Shown piece after piece: positions 10,913-23,611 of a stretch of DNA of 64,000 nucleotides. The notes under the pieces are model-generated. The model was given only the letters and a program-made list of their open reading frames with translations, had not been told where the DNA came from and ran no database searches. How positions within the stretch are numbered: position 1 is the stretch's first letter; the number at the start of each line of letters is the position of its first letter. The DNA lies in NCBI GenBank assembly GCA_905182985.1, contig CAJJDN010000107.1, positions 14,578 to 78,577 on the forward strand, in the 5' to 3' direction. The DNA comes from Paramecium sonneborni (taxonomy: Eukaryota; Ciliophora; Oligohymenophorea; Peniculida; Parameciidae). The translations under genes were made by a program, and so were the position numbers.

Positions 10913-12010
10913 ATGTTATCACATTAATTGTTATCTTAATGGAGAAAAGGTCCAATAAATAGTGTGCCATTAGAACCAGGACGTATAAATAAATTAATTT
11001 AATAGATGGTAGAGGGATATTCTGTATGGATATAATGAAAGATCATTTAGTTACAGGATCAGCTGATCATGGTTTAAGATGTTATAATATATCATCAATG
11101 AAGTATGAAAAAGAATTATATTCAAAACGATATGGTCATAGTGAATGGGTTAGTTCAGTATAACATTTATAGAATGGATAAATAGTATCAGCAGGAATGG
11201 ATAGTAAGATTTGTTTATGGGATGCTAAGGGAGTTAGATGTAATGATCTAAATGGACATTAAGGATCTATAACTAAATTATTGGTAGATGAATAATCAGT
11301 ATGTATATCAAGTTCATATGATTAAACTTTGGTAATTTGGTAATTAAGTTCGATGTAAGAAAGCAGAAAGTTATTTGGTCCACATAAAAGTGCAGTTTTA
11401 GATTTTGATTGGAAAAATTCATTATGTGTAAGTGGTGATAAATTGGGTACTGTAGTATTTTGGGATATTAATGAAGGAGAACCAGTGATGTCAAAACATG
11501 TACATTAAGGAGCTGTTTCTAAATGCTTATTGTATTCAGATGGAGGTAATAATAATTTAGTGATTACTGCTGGTATTAATGATGGAACAATAGCAATTCA
11601 TGATATGAGAACTAATAAATTAGTAAATTAAAGTTAAATTCATAAAGGATCAATTAATGGTTTAACTGTTAACCTTTAAAATTTTAGTAAGATTCTTATT
11701 TTATTTTTTAGTAATTACTGGAAGTGCTGATGCAACTTGTAAAATTATAGATATTGTTGCTGGATTCAAACCAGTTTCAATGATGAAAGCTAAAGATGCT
11801 GTTTTTTCTATTGAAACTATTTATAATATGACTATTGCAGGATGTGGAGATGGCAATATTCTATTTTATGATAATGATTCTGGTTAATGTCTTTATGGTT
11901 TTGGAGCTATGAATAAAGGTTGTGTAAGATAGATGAAAATTAATGATAATAAAACTAAAATGGTAGCCATTGGAGATGACTTTTCTCCTATGGTTTTACA
12001 ATATTAATGA
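10913..12010 (+). CDS. WD40-repeat protein, 349 aa
   Basis: Three exons with introns at 10983-11005 (23) and 11687-11711 (25) make exactly 350 codons. About seven blade-like repeats are visible, several ending in hydrophobic-x-W/F-D: SAGMDSKICLWDAKGVRCND, SSSYDQTLVIWQLSS, SGDKLGTVVFWDINEG, TAGINDGTIAIHDMRTN, TGSADATCKIIDIVAG and AGCGDGNILFYDNDSGQC. GH dipeptides precede some of them (YGHSEWVSSV, NGHQGSITKL). It should fold as a single beta-propeller scaffold. No other domain is present, so the complex it serves is unknown. The short N-terminus (MLSHQLLSQWRKGPIN) leads directly into the propeller. Confidence 0.85.
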
Positions 12011-12142
12011 TTATAATTATGCATTTTAATATGTCATATTAATTCAGGTAAGTATATAATGGTTAGAATTTTTGCCATTCTATAAAATTAGTCAGAATAA
12101 ATTAAAAATATTTAAATAATAATAATATTTTTGTGTTGGAAT

Positions 12143-13835
12143 ATGAGTTTTCGTTAAACAAGATGGAGATTTTTAGCAGTTTCTTTGGCTGCTCTAATTC
12201 TTTTAGGAAATAATTATTCATTTGATAATCCATAGGCTTTGCAAACTTAAATTTAATAATAGTTAGGAATCAATATTATTCAATTTAATTTACTTTATAG
12301 TGTTTTCGCTTTGCCTAATATATTTCTAACAATTTTAGGAGGTAGAAAAGATGATCATTATTATAGGCATGATAATTGATAGATTAGGAGTAAGATTTGG
12401 AATCTTTACATTTACATTAATTGTTACAATAGGTTAATTAATAATAGCATTGGGTGGTAAATTCAATGAGTATTCCCTAATGTTATTAGGAAGAGCAGTA
12501 TTTGGTGTAGCAAGTGAAAATTTAATAATTGCATAAAGTACATTTGTAAGTTTATGGTTTAAGGGCACTGAATTAGCAACAGTAAATGTATTGTAATTTA
12601 ACATAGGCTATGGGAATAATAATGACTATTCCAGAATTAGGAGGAGCTTTAAATAGTTTATTAACACCTTTAATTTATGAATCAAGTTAGAGTTTATCAG
12701 TTCCACTATTTACAAGTGTAGGATTTTGTTTATTTTCATTTGCATGTGGCATAATTTTGGTTTAATTGGATAAATATGCAGACAAATATGATTAAAGATG
12801 TGAGTAATAAATTTGATATACTTTTATAGAATCTGATTGTCAATATGTTTTAGAATAAAAGATGATGAAAGATGATGAGGGAGAAGAAGATGAAGATGAA
12901 GAGGAAAAAGAAAAATTAGAAGAATCAAAAGAAGAAATTAGTTTAAAAGATCTTAAATAATTATCAGGTACAGTTTGGATTTTATTGATGATCTGCACTT
13001 TCAGTCTTTGTATATTTATTCCCTTCTTAGATAATGCTAATTAATTTTGTCAATAGAGATTTAATCTATCTAATATCTCAGCAGGCAGAGCTATAATTAT
13101 AACTTATTTAACTCCAAGTATATATTTATATATATAATTATAATAGTGTTTGTATCCCCATTTATAGGTTGTATAGTAGATAAGGTTGGTTATAGAAGAA
13201 GATGGATGATATTAACATCTTTACTATTTATCATCTCTCATTTATTATTTGCAATAATACCAACTCCTGAAGATGGATCTCCTTAATTTGCAGCTGTAGT
13301 TCCTTTGTTCTTATTAGGAGTCAGTTATGCATTCTATTCATGTGTGATGATTCCTTGTGTTTAATATCTTGTTGAGTAGAGAATCATGGGTACTGCATTT
13401 GGGTTAATGGGATTGTTTGAAAGTATTGGTGCTTGTGTTTTTCCTTTAGTTTCTTCTCAAATCTATAATACTAATGGAGATTATAGGTAAGTTGGATTCT
13501 TTTATATGGGAATTGGTTGTGTTAATTTGATCTTTGTTTTAACATTATATTTTGTCGATAAAAAGGGAAGTGAAGTTCTAGATAGAATTAATCCTCTTGA
13601 AGGAAAAGGTGATGGTAAATCATCATCATCTACTTCTGATGATGATTCTGTTGCCTCTGATTTAACTGATGAAGATGAAAGAGAATATTTTGAAATGAAA
13701 GAGAACATCAATTCCTTCAAATTATAACCATTAGAAACTAATAGTGATTCTAAAAGTGAACCTGGCGATTTCAAAATGCAACGATCTTTAAGTTTCGAAT
13801 ATTCAATGCAAATTACAAAATTAGATAATTAATGA
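12143..13835 (+). CDS. MFS transporter, MFSD1-like, 527 aa
   Basis: Major-facilitator membrane protein. Introns at 12342-12366 and 12582-12606 (25 each) and 13118-13146 (29) are clear. A fourth near 12807-12836 (30 bases, starting GTG) is needed to avoid an in-frame TGA, and its removal gives exactly 528 codons. Hydrophobic helices alternate through the protein; the MFS motif-A region reads GGMIIDRLGVRFG, the symmetric one GCIVDKVGYRRRW, and LLGRAVFGVASENLI follows helix 4. The segment TIPELGGALNSLLTPLIYES resembles MFSD1, a lysosomal membrane transporter in animals. An acidic loop (KDDEGEEDEDEEEKEKLEES) lies between the halves, and the C-terminal tail is acidic and Ser-rich (SSSSTSDDDSVASDLTDEDE), a likely phosphorylation region. 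Confidence 0.82.
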
Positions 13836-13844
13836 TAAATATTT

Positions 13845-15421
13845 ATGATTTCATTTTATTAATAAGTTCCTTTAAAAGTAGATGCTTATACTCATACCTA
13901 AATTTGTCTTAGGATTTCTTGTTGGATCTTATTTTTTTTATGTCTTCAACTTTTTGGAATTGGAGAAAAAAAGAAATTCATCTCAAAACCATTCTATCAT
14001 CAAGAGTGTCATGATGATTATTTATAAAACTAAACCAAACTTTTTTGTTCCTCTATTGGAATATTTCAACCTGAAATGAAGGATGTTAAAATGGAAATCA
14101 ATATTTCAATCTCCAATGTAACACATATGATATCCATTAGGAAGATTTATATAAATTAACTAAAACCAAACTTTAATCTGAATTTGAAATTAGTAACATC
14201 AGTATTCATTTAACTTTATACACTAATCAATCACTCTTAAATTCCAGGTATAAGTTTTCACTTAATAGTAAAGCGAAATGAAGAACCATGAGAAATATGA
14301 AAAAATCATGTTAGATGAAGAAATTAAGACTAAATTTTAATGTTTTAAATTGTCTGACCATTACAATTGTATGGGTGATCTAAGAGAAATAAACACTAAT
14401 AAAAATATATTGTTTCTTTCCCATTTTTCAGTAATAAAACCTGCTGAATACCAAACCATTAAAATTCATTATTTACAATCAACTTTTGAAAACTCTCAAT
14501 TCTATCGCGTACTTCTCTTATGTTAGGTAAATGTTAGATATAAATTTTTTTTAGGTTCTTTTCAGTGTTGTTATAGTTTATGCTATGTGTTATTTATATT
14601 TGAATACTGAAGAATATCATAAAATATTTTGGCCAGATATATTGAAGTGGATTCCCTTTTTATTAATCTTAATGATATTTTATAATATGCCAGTTTAACT
14701 CTTAAGAAATACAAACTTATTTTTTGTTTAAAGTTACACAAACATGATTTAATTATCTGTACAAACATGTTTACTTTATTTCTGGTTGATCATTTTTGAA
14801 TTTCAGAAATTTCAAAATATGACAATTCAAGAAATCCTTAATAAAAAGAAATTACTCTAGCTTAAACATGTATTATCCATCTTAATTGTCCTCTTGTATA
14901 CAATACCTTAAGCATATATGAATCTTTATCTTTTTTATCAGAAATAAAATAATTCTTAATTTGACATAAAAAAAGATATTCTATTTTATGATTATTATGA
15001 GAGATTTATATTAGTTGTTTTAGCAATTTATTCAACTCGTTATTTTTATTTACTCTACAAATAATTTGATTACACTTAAGAGAATGCAGATAATGAGTTA
15101 GTAAAAACCTAAGAGATTCAATATGAAATCTTCCCAGATTAAGATTAATTCAAAATTGCCAGAATTTAAATACGACAGTATAAGCTATTGCATATACTTT
15201 CAACATTATGTTTTTCCGTTTTGCTTTACAATTAATATATAAGAATCTTGAGACCTAGATAAATAACCTTATTAAGCACAGTTAATGAATGGAGCTTAAT
15301 CAATATCTATATATGCCTCATTACTCAGTTTTATATTCCATCAAAAAGAGATCCATATAATTTACCAATTGAAAACAATGAAAATAAAATTTAACATGTA
15401 GAATAAGAAGAGGCAATATGA
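13845..15421 (+). CDS. TMEM181/Wntless-like seven-helix membrane protein, about 499 aa
   Basis: An N-terminal membrane helix (SCWILFFLCLQLFGIG) is followed by an extracytoplasmic region of about 200 residues and then seven hydrophobic helices: FSVVIVYAMCYLYL, ILKWIPFLLILMIFY, QTCLLYFWLIIFEF, HVLSILIVLLYTIPQAYMNL, FILVVLAIYSTRYFYLLY, LLHILSTLCFSVLLYN and WSLINIYICLITQFYIPSK. This layout fits the Wntless-like/TMEM181 family. The intron at 14527-14554 is clear. Upstream I infer 14118-14140 (23) and one of 26 bases at about 14249-14274 that ends in AAG. With these the model has 500 codons. The first exon is the least certain part. The starting ATG lies only 10 bases after the stop of the MFS gene. 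Confidence 0.65.
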
Positions 15422-15672
15422 AATTAATGATTTAATTAAATTTATATGATATATACAATTAGGATATAGTAATTTATACATATTTTAATTTAATTAAAGA
15501 AACAATGAATATTAAATCACACAATTTTCTGAAAATGATATTAATTATTTATATATAAATAAAAAGATATTAAATTTAAGATATAATTAAACTTTAAAGA
15601 TTTTAGAACAAATTTAGATGCATATATATGTATTTATAAAGAATGTAAATTATATTATTTATTTTAAATAAT

Positions 15673-17770
15673 TCATCTAAACATTTAAAAAAACTATTCT
15701 TGATTTTTTTTATCATCTTCTTTTTCCTTGATATGTTTCCAAATAATGATTCCTCCAAGAACAAATAGAATTATGATGGTTACAATGACGACAACTAATA
15801 TAGCTTCAGTAGGTTCGATAAAAATTGATAATGTCCATCTAAGTATTAAGAAAAATAGATTACTATTTTGAATTATCAGTATAAGGGGAGACAATTAGTT
15901 GAGAGTTTGGAATGATAGGTGTCCATTATCTAATTTGTCCATCTAATAATGGAATGCCTAGATAAAAGTTTTCTATATAATTATTTGTTCTCCCTAAACC
16001 CATATATGAATAAGGGAGTTGTAAAGGAGAGAAAGCAGATTAATATAATTGCACTCCTGCAGCTGGTTTATATGATCCACTAATATCTGTGACTCTAAAT
16101 TGATAAGTAGCTCCATAATAGAGAGAGCCTTAACATGAGATTTTACTTTCCTCATCAGCTGCACATTGTCCATTTATACCTAAGGCTTTTAAGAAGAAAG
16201 CATCTAATGAAATATAATTATAAAATGCTGCAATATTGTATCTTGGTTTTTAGTCTTCACCCATAGTTATACTATTTACTAAAAAGTCTAATCTTCCATT
16301 TTCTCCATAATCAAAAAATGCTACATTAATTCCTTCCATCTGAGTAATTAAATAAAAATGATCTCCAGGATCATTATCAATAACTAATTATCTACACATC
16401 CTAGATAAAAGTTCACAATTTTCAGTTATTGGAACATTTTTAAGATAAAATATATTTGGTTTTTTTGCAGTTTCATTATAAATGATCATAAAGGCTCCAG
16501 GATAACCGCTTGCTAAATAATCACCAAATCTTAAGAATGGTGCTAGAGCCAATTATAAATCTAGTTTTTTATAGTCATATAACTTAATTGGATTATTTTC
16601 ATACATCAAAGGAGTAATTAATTATGTATTCGTACCTAAAAGACTAAACTCTGAATAAGGATAGGTCATTTATTTATCTGAATCTTTTGTATTTGATTAA
16701 CACAAATTAGATGGTTGTGAAGGATTTTCATATTGATTATAATTGATAACTAAGTGTTATTGATCACTCCTTTAGAAAACATAAATCATATCAATAGATC
16801 CATCAAAATTAATATCTACAAAATCTAATGTTTTTAATTCTGAACCATTTGTTAGTTTATCAATTTTCTATAAACAAAATCTAGATTATTTATTAAATAA
16901 TTCCTCTGTACTTTCAGCCACTGGACTTGGGATGTATTTTGTATACCAATATTCAATGCCAATTTCAGATGTTATAATTAAATCAGCTCTGCAATCAGAA
17001 CTTACATCTACAAAAGAACTAAAATGAGGATTTAATAATTATGAACTCAATGCCTTTTAAATATCTTCTCCTGAACAACCTTAATCAACTAGATCAAGAA
17101 AATCAGTTGGTTACTATTATCCATATTGTACTACTTATCTTTGAGTTGCACTTGTTATCATTATTGATGTTCTAATAATATTCAGTTAAGTTTTTACTTA
17201 TGATTCCCAAAGAAATCTCCTACAAATGGATATGAAGTTGATGAATATTATTCTTACATCTTTACAAATACAGGATTGCCATTCTTCATCTCAGTCTATC
17301 TTATAATATTTATTGTAAAGCCTTCCTCATTTCCTAAAACCACTAAAATATCTAAATAGCCATCATAATCATAATCAAAAGGTATTGTGCCTTAAATGAT
17401 GATATCATTAACTGGATAACAATTGCTTTAACAAACATTTTTTTATTCAAACTCATTTTTTGTATTATCCCAATATAAAATAATTATATTATTGTTCTTC
17501 TAATCTACAATTACAACATCTACTCTAAGTTGCTATCATTTATATTTACGCTTTATCTCCATTAAAATCTCCATATGATGAAATCAAACCTAAATCTAAC
17601 TAATCTTCAGGCAATCCTACATCTACTCTGTAAATTTCTATTCATAATATTATATATTTCTTACAGCTCTACTTATTTGTAAACTTGAAAGCTTTACCTT
17701 AGAAATCTGATACACTTTCAGAAAATCCACTATAAAATAACAATGAAACCCAAAGTATATATTATTACAT
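15673..17770 (-). CDS. ITFG1/TIP homologue (FG-GAP beta-propeller, single-pass)
   Basis: Type I membrane protein with an N-terminal signal peptide ([19 protein letters not shown]) and a lumenal or extracellular FG-GAP/VCBS-like propeller. Repeats show D-x-N-x-D-G and similar loops ([59 protein letters not shown]). The family-typical end of the ectodomain is seen ([20 protein letters not shown], then [10 protein letters not shown]), followed by a transmembrane helix ([20 protein letters not shown]) and a short charged tail. Introns of 27, 25 and 26 bases are clear in the N-terminal third. At least one more is likely because my exons do not yet sum to whole codons. Animal ITFG1 (T-cell immunomodulatory protein) is poorly understood. 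The call is firm, the exact model is not. Confidence 0.85.
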
Positions 17771-18043
17771 TAATTAATTATTCTTATTTATAAAGAACTT
17801 TTAATTCCACAAAATATGTACATTAATGAATACCATTCTCTTAATAAATTACAATTTCGTAAACTTCGTAAATTCTAATCTATAACTAAAACTAATTATG
17901 TATATATTTATAAATTTATTTCAGATCTATGTATTTATTTATTATTTAAAGATTTTAATCAAAAACTACTTCAATTCATGTATTTATAATTTATATGGCA
18001 TTATATTTTGTCAACGGATAATTATTAATATATTTATCTGTTA

Positions 18044-19090
18044 ATGGAATTGTTTGCTAATAAATACCAAAACAAAGAAAATAATAATCCAGTATTAGTT
18101 CCTAGTCTGCATGAAATCATGTAAAAAGAAGGAATCTTTGCTAAAACCAATACTTCGATACATTCTCATAATAGATTTTATTATAGAAAATAAAGACAAT
18201 CTATTGTTTAACCCATTCAAAATCCTCTAATCGGTCATTCCAATAGCTCTTAATCAATCCACAAGGATATTGAAAAGATTGCTAAATAATTATAATCTTA
18301 GCATATTTAAACTATTACTCAATTCAATTTTACTTAACCACTAAAAGAGAGATTCCCAACTTAATATTCTCATCCTTAAAATACTTAAATTAGTGAAGTC
18401 TTGGAATTATTTGAAAAGGAAAATTTAATGAAAATTTAATAAATCAAACGATATACTCCAAGAAGACCATATACTCCATAATTAAATTGTAAATTACCTT
18501 CTTTAATTGATGAAAATAAGAGTAGAGATTAGGATAACAGTGAAAAAGCAGTTCCTCTATTCAAAAATAGACTCTTATTAAGAAAAACTATTAATCCTTC
18601 TTTAGATAGAATAAAAAAAATAAATTAACCAATAGCAGAAGTAGAAGGAAGACATAAAAGAATAGCTTCTTAGATTCTTAATAACCCTATAAATTTAAAT
18701 TAATAAAAAACCCATAAAAATAGAATTGATAAAATTTTACAAAACTCATAAAAAATTATATCTATTTGCAATAAAATACCAGAAATATAAGAATAAATAG
18801 ATGAAGATCAACTAATAAATTTAATAAATTCTGATCATTTCAAAATTGAATTTTAACATTTACTTAATAATTAACAAGGTTGTAATTCAAATATGAAGCT
18901 AATTTTATAAAAGTTTATGATTGATTAAATAAGAAAGATGAAAGAGTTAGAGGAGGCTGAAAATAATTTAGAATGTAATAAATTTTATATATAAAAATTT
19001 AGAAAAAAGATAAAATTTCTCTCGATTATTAACAAATTATATATAGGAACTGAAAGAGAAATTATGATTGTACTGATTTATATTAAATGA
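18044..19090 (+). CDS. unrecognised Asn/Gln/Lys-rich protein, 348 aa
   Basis: Single exon of 349 codons with about 50 in-frame TAA/TAG, a clear example of the ciliate code. The sequence is polar and low in complexity, with short motifs such as KRYTPRRPYTPQ and AEVEGRHKRIASQILN, and a helical C-terminus (QKFMIDQIRKMKELEEAENN). No membrane segment. It converges on the thioredoxin reductase gene: its stop lies inside or next to the probable 3' UTR of that gene, 40 bases from the SECIS-like core. Confidence 0.6.
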
Positions 19091-19110
19091 AATATTTTAA
19101 TTCATTAATT

Positions 19111-19200
19111 GACTTTGACGAACTGGTTTATCATTCTTTACCTTTATAAATTTAAAGTAAAAAAATCATTTTCATTATTTAAAATGAAAGTTCGTTAGTC
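19111..19200 (-). promoter_or_regulatory. candidate SECIS element
   Basis: On the minus strand, ATGAT (19169-19165) and TGAT (19133-19130) face each other at the base of an 11-bp helix (TTTTTTACTTT with AAGGTAAAGAA, including two U-G pairs). The apical loop starts with unpaired AAA. This is the SECIS layout: a UGAN/NGAN quartet with tandem G-A pairs, helix II, and an AA-containing loop. A lower helix is offered by CGAACT (19194-19189) with AGTTCG (19124-19119), extended by GACT/AGTC, though the 5' side holds a small extra hairpin (19171-19188). The Sec codon is about 125 bases upstream. The fold is read by eye, not computed. Confidence 0.6.
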
Positions 19201-19259
19201 TGATTAGTGAATCAAAACACTTCAATGTAAGATAGAGTTTAGGTTATTAAATTGATTAA

Positions 19260-19283
19260 CCCTAGCTCTGTTTAAAGCTAGGG
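19260..19283 (-). promoter_or_regulatory. perfect 8-bp hairpin just after the TrxR stop
   Basis: CCCTAGCT and AGCTAGGG pair perfectly around an 8-base loop. It starts 3 bases after the stop TGA and 9 bases after the Sec TGA. It stands out as GC-rich in AT-rich surroundings. Position and stability fit a stem-loop that favours recoding (as Sec redefinition elements do), but it could also be a transcription or RNA-processing signal. Confidence 0.6.
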
Positions 19284-19286
19284 ATC

Positions 19287-20828
<1,542 letters not shown>

Positions 20829-20861
20829 AAATTATATAAATATTTTTAAAAATTGTCTATA

Positions 20862-22842
20862 TCATAAATTAATAATTAAATATTATTTTTTGGCTTGACA
20901 TTTTTTAAATAAGTCTGTGTCATTAAATGAATATTTAGGCAACAATGGTTTATTAGTACTCTGCTTAGTATTCACATAATCTTTAAATTCTTGATATATT
21001 TTCAAATCTCTTTGTTCTTTATAATTTTAAAATTTGATTTCTCTCTAATTCTATTAATTTTATTGTTTTAATCTATTTTACCATAAGAATTAATGTTTTA
21101 AACTATGTTAAGGCATCACTACTAAAGGTTAAATAGTATATTCAGATTGTTTTGGTTTTTGTTGAGGGATAAATAAACTTTGATGATCGTAATTTTCTAT
21201 TTTTTAATTGAAATTATTAAAGGAATTATCAATAAAATTATATGTAAACTATTAGTATTTAATTTAATTTTATATTGATTATGATTTTGCTCTATTCCTA
21301 GATTAAGAAGATCTGAGTTGTCTTTATTTAAATGAATTCGATCTTTAGTATTACTTATCTTAATTATTAATTCTTTCTTTAAGAGGTTCTGGTTAGAATT
21401 ATTTAATCTCTTCGAAAGTAATTTCATCCTCAGATATCGAAGATTCAGAGAAACTAACATCAGAATTTTAATCATTTATTAGTATACTCTCTGTCCAATT
21501 TTCCAGTTCTTAATTTTTAGAAAGTGTAATAACTATTTCTCTTCCCATTGATCTTAAATCATTTAGAGTAAAATCTACGATTTGATTTTCTTATTTATAA
21601 CCAAAGTATGAAATTTCAAGTGTATAAATATTTTGTTTCATATTCAATAATTTCTATAAATATACTCTGGCAGTATGATTCAAATATTTAGTATTTTGCA
21701 TAAATCTACTATTTTATAGACTGAATCTTTTATCTGAATTACAAAGTTCAGTGATGAATTCATTACAACTATGGCCATAGAAAAAGGCAGACAATCTAAT
21801 TTATAAGATTTGATTACTTTTTGCTATGACCATGAATATCTAAGATCAATTAAATTGGATAATTTTCATGAAAATGAGTAATTAATTTTTCAACAGAAAT
21901 TAATGTATCATCACGATTGCATCCCCATTTCCTATTTAGATCAAAACCTCCTAATCCACATCTCTAATTTCCATGTACTACTCCATCAACATTTAACATT
22001 GGAATAATTTTAACAACAAATTTATTTCTCAACTCATCAGCTTCAGCTGATAATAAACAATTAATAATGCCTTCAATTACATATGAGCTTGGTGTTTCTC
22101 CTGGATGCTATCGACCAATAAATAGTAATCCTTGTTTTTCGTCTTTATTATCATTTGTTATTGTTATTATTTATATTTCATTCCCAGCTTAACTTGTGAT
22201 GATATTTTTGACTTTCATAATCCTATCATAAACAAGGTATTTGCTAGATAGATAAGCTTATAAATTAGAATAAGTATATGGATAATTGGAGGCAAAATAT
22301 ACAGTTCCTTATTCAATGAATGTATAATTAAAAGATAATGTATAATAGAAGCAGGAATCATTTCTTAGAATGTTATTTTTTTTAAAAGTTAATCCCAAAG
22401 AATCCTTTCTCCAATAATTGCATTCATTTATAAGTATTTTCATGCCTTATCGATAAAAACACATATCCTTATTGATATTGATAATACTGAGTTTGATATT
22501 ACATAAATTTGAGCTTTTATTTGATATGGAAAAGTAAAACCATTATGTATATCCTTTAGTGTTGATGTCATTTTGAAGGAGAAGGATATAATCGCGATCG
22601 CTTTTCTAATTAGAAATGATAGAAATACTTTGAAAACTTAGAATAAGTTGCCACTTTCAAACAGAGAGTCAAATTTAATATCCTCATCACTTTGATAGTA
22701 ATGTGAAGGATCAAAATTATTGCCTGGTTAATGAAGGAGAGTTGCATACAAGTTTAGATTCTGTTAAGGTTAATATTTTTAGTATATCAGTTTTAATGGT
22801 TTGATGAAGGCTTACAGTGTAATTGGTTTTTATGTTAAACAT
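20862..22842 (-). CDS. cytosolic carboxypeptidase (AGBL/CCP, tubulin deglutamylase type)
   Basis: M14 zinc carboxypeptidase that trims glutamates from tubulin tails in cilia. The CCP-specific N-domain is present: NDINTKGYTQWFYFSISN, CFYRQGMKI, then YYTLSFNYTFIEQGTVYFAS and NYPYTYSNLQAYL. Zinc ligands and catalytic elements follow: HPGE in LLFIGRQHPGETPSSYV, NVDGVVHGNQRCGLGGFDLN-RKW, and LDIHGH. After the domain a polar tail of about 190 residues is rich in Ser, Gln and Asn, unusual for small CCPs. An intron of 23 bases (GTATTTCTATC...) is clear. The first exon is uncertain: ATG at 22842 opens a good frame (MFNIKTNYTVSLHQTIKTDI) but I could not join it cleanly to NFDPSHYYQSDEDIKFDSLF. Its stop is 33 bases upstream of the TrxR ATG. 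Confidence 0.85.
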
Positions 22843-22938
22843 TCTTATTCTTATTATTAAATTGGAGTTTTGTATGTTACTTCTTACTCATTTGCTTCTA
22901 AGTAGCTAAAATGTTTAAAAAGTAATACTTTTTCTTTA

Positions 22939-23526
22939 ATGGCAATAATGAGTTTACTTTATGTAATTACAATTATTAACTAAGTATAGGATTAGGCTTA
23001 GGTAGTTTATTCTTAATAGATGAATAGCAAACAAAATTTTCTTTGTCATCCTTTTTTTGTAAATTTTTCACATCGACAGTTTAACTTATATTCTTCATAT
23101 TAACGAATAGATTTTAATATTATTATTAATATATATGACAAGAAAACAATTCAATTTATTATAAATAGTCTTTCTTAACATCCTGATTGGTAGTGACAAT
23201 TTGGTTTAATGATCATTAGTTAGTTCTCAAAAAAATTAATTGATTTTAAACTATTTATATTAAGAGTTAATTAAGAATATCAATTTCTATTCTAAATTGA
23301 TATTATTTTTGTTTTGAGTTGTAGAATGGAGAAAATTATAATTATCCAGAATGTGGTTTATTGTAACTAGAATTTATCATTGATTAAAATAAATAAATAA
23401 TTTACTATCAATTAGATCATTTTAGTAGAAGGCTATAAAAATGTATACAAAAGAAAAATTGATTCTATAATTAAATACTTTATTTGGTAATATATTGAAC
23501 TAAGAGTTTTTGATTAAGAAATGTGA
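22939..23526 (+). CDS. possible secreted or membrane protein, 185 aa
   Basis: ATG at 22939 begins a signal-peptide-like N-terminus (MAIMSLLYVITIINQVQDQA). The frame runs to a 30-base intron (23190-23219, GTAGTG...CATTAG) and then to TGA at 23526, giving 186 codons. The product is rich in Ile, Phe, Tyr and Asn, without recognisable motifs or a second clear membrane helix. If the intron is not used, the frame stops at 23195. It is followed 86 bases later by the OSCA-like gene on the same strand. Confidence 0.45.
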
Positions 23527-23611
23527 TAAAGATTAGTAAACAGTAATGGAGTATTGATAATAAAATTAGATTTATATTCAATAAATTTTATTGTAATATT
23601 AATTTGATTTG

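Noticed and set aside
15694..15894. Separate 66-residue membrane protein
   Set aside because: It is the transmembrane end of the ITFG1 homologue, which reads on through TAG and TAA to TGA at 15673.
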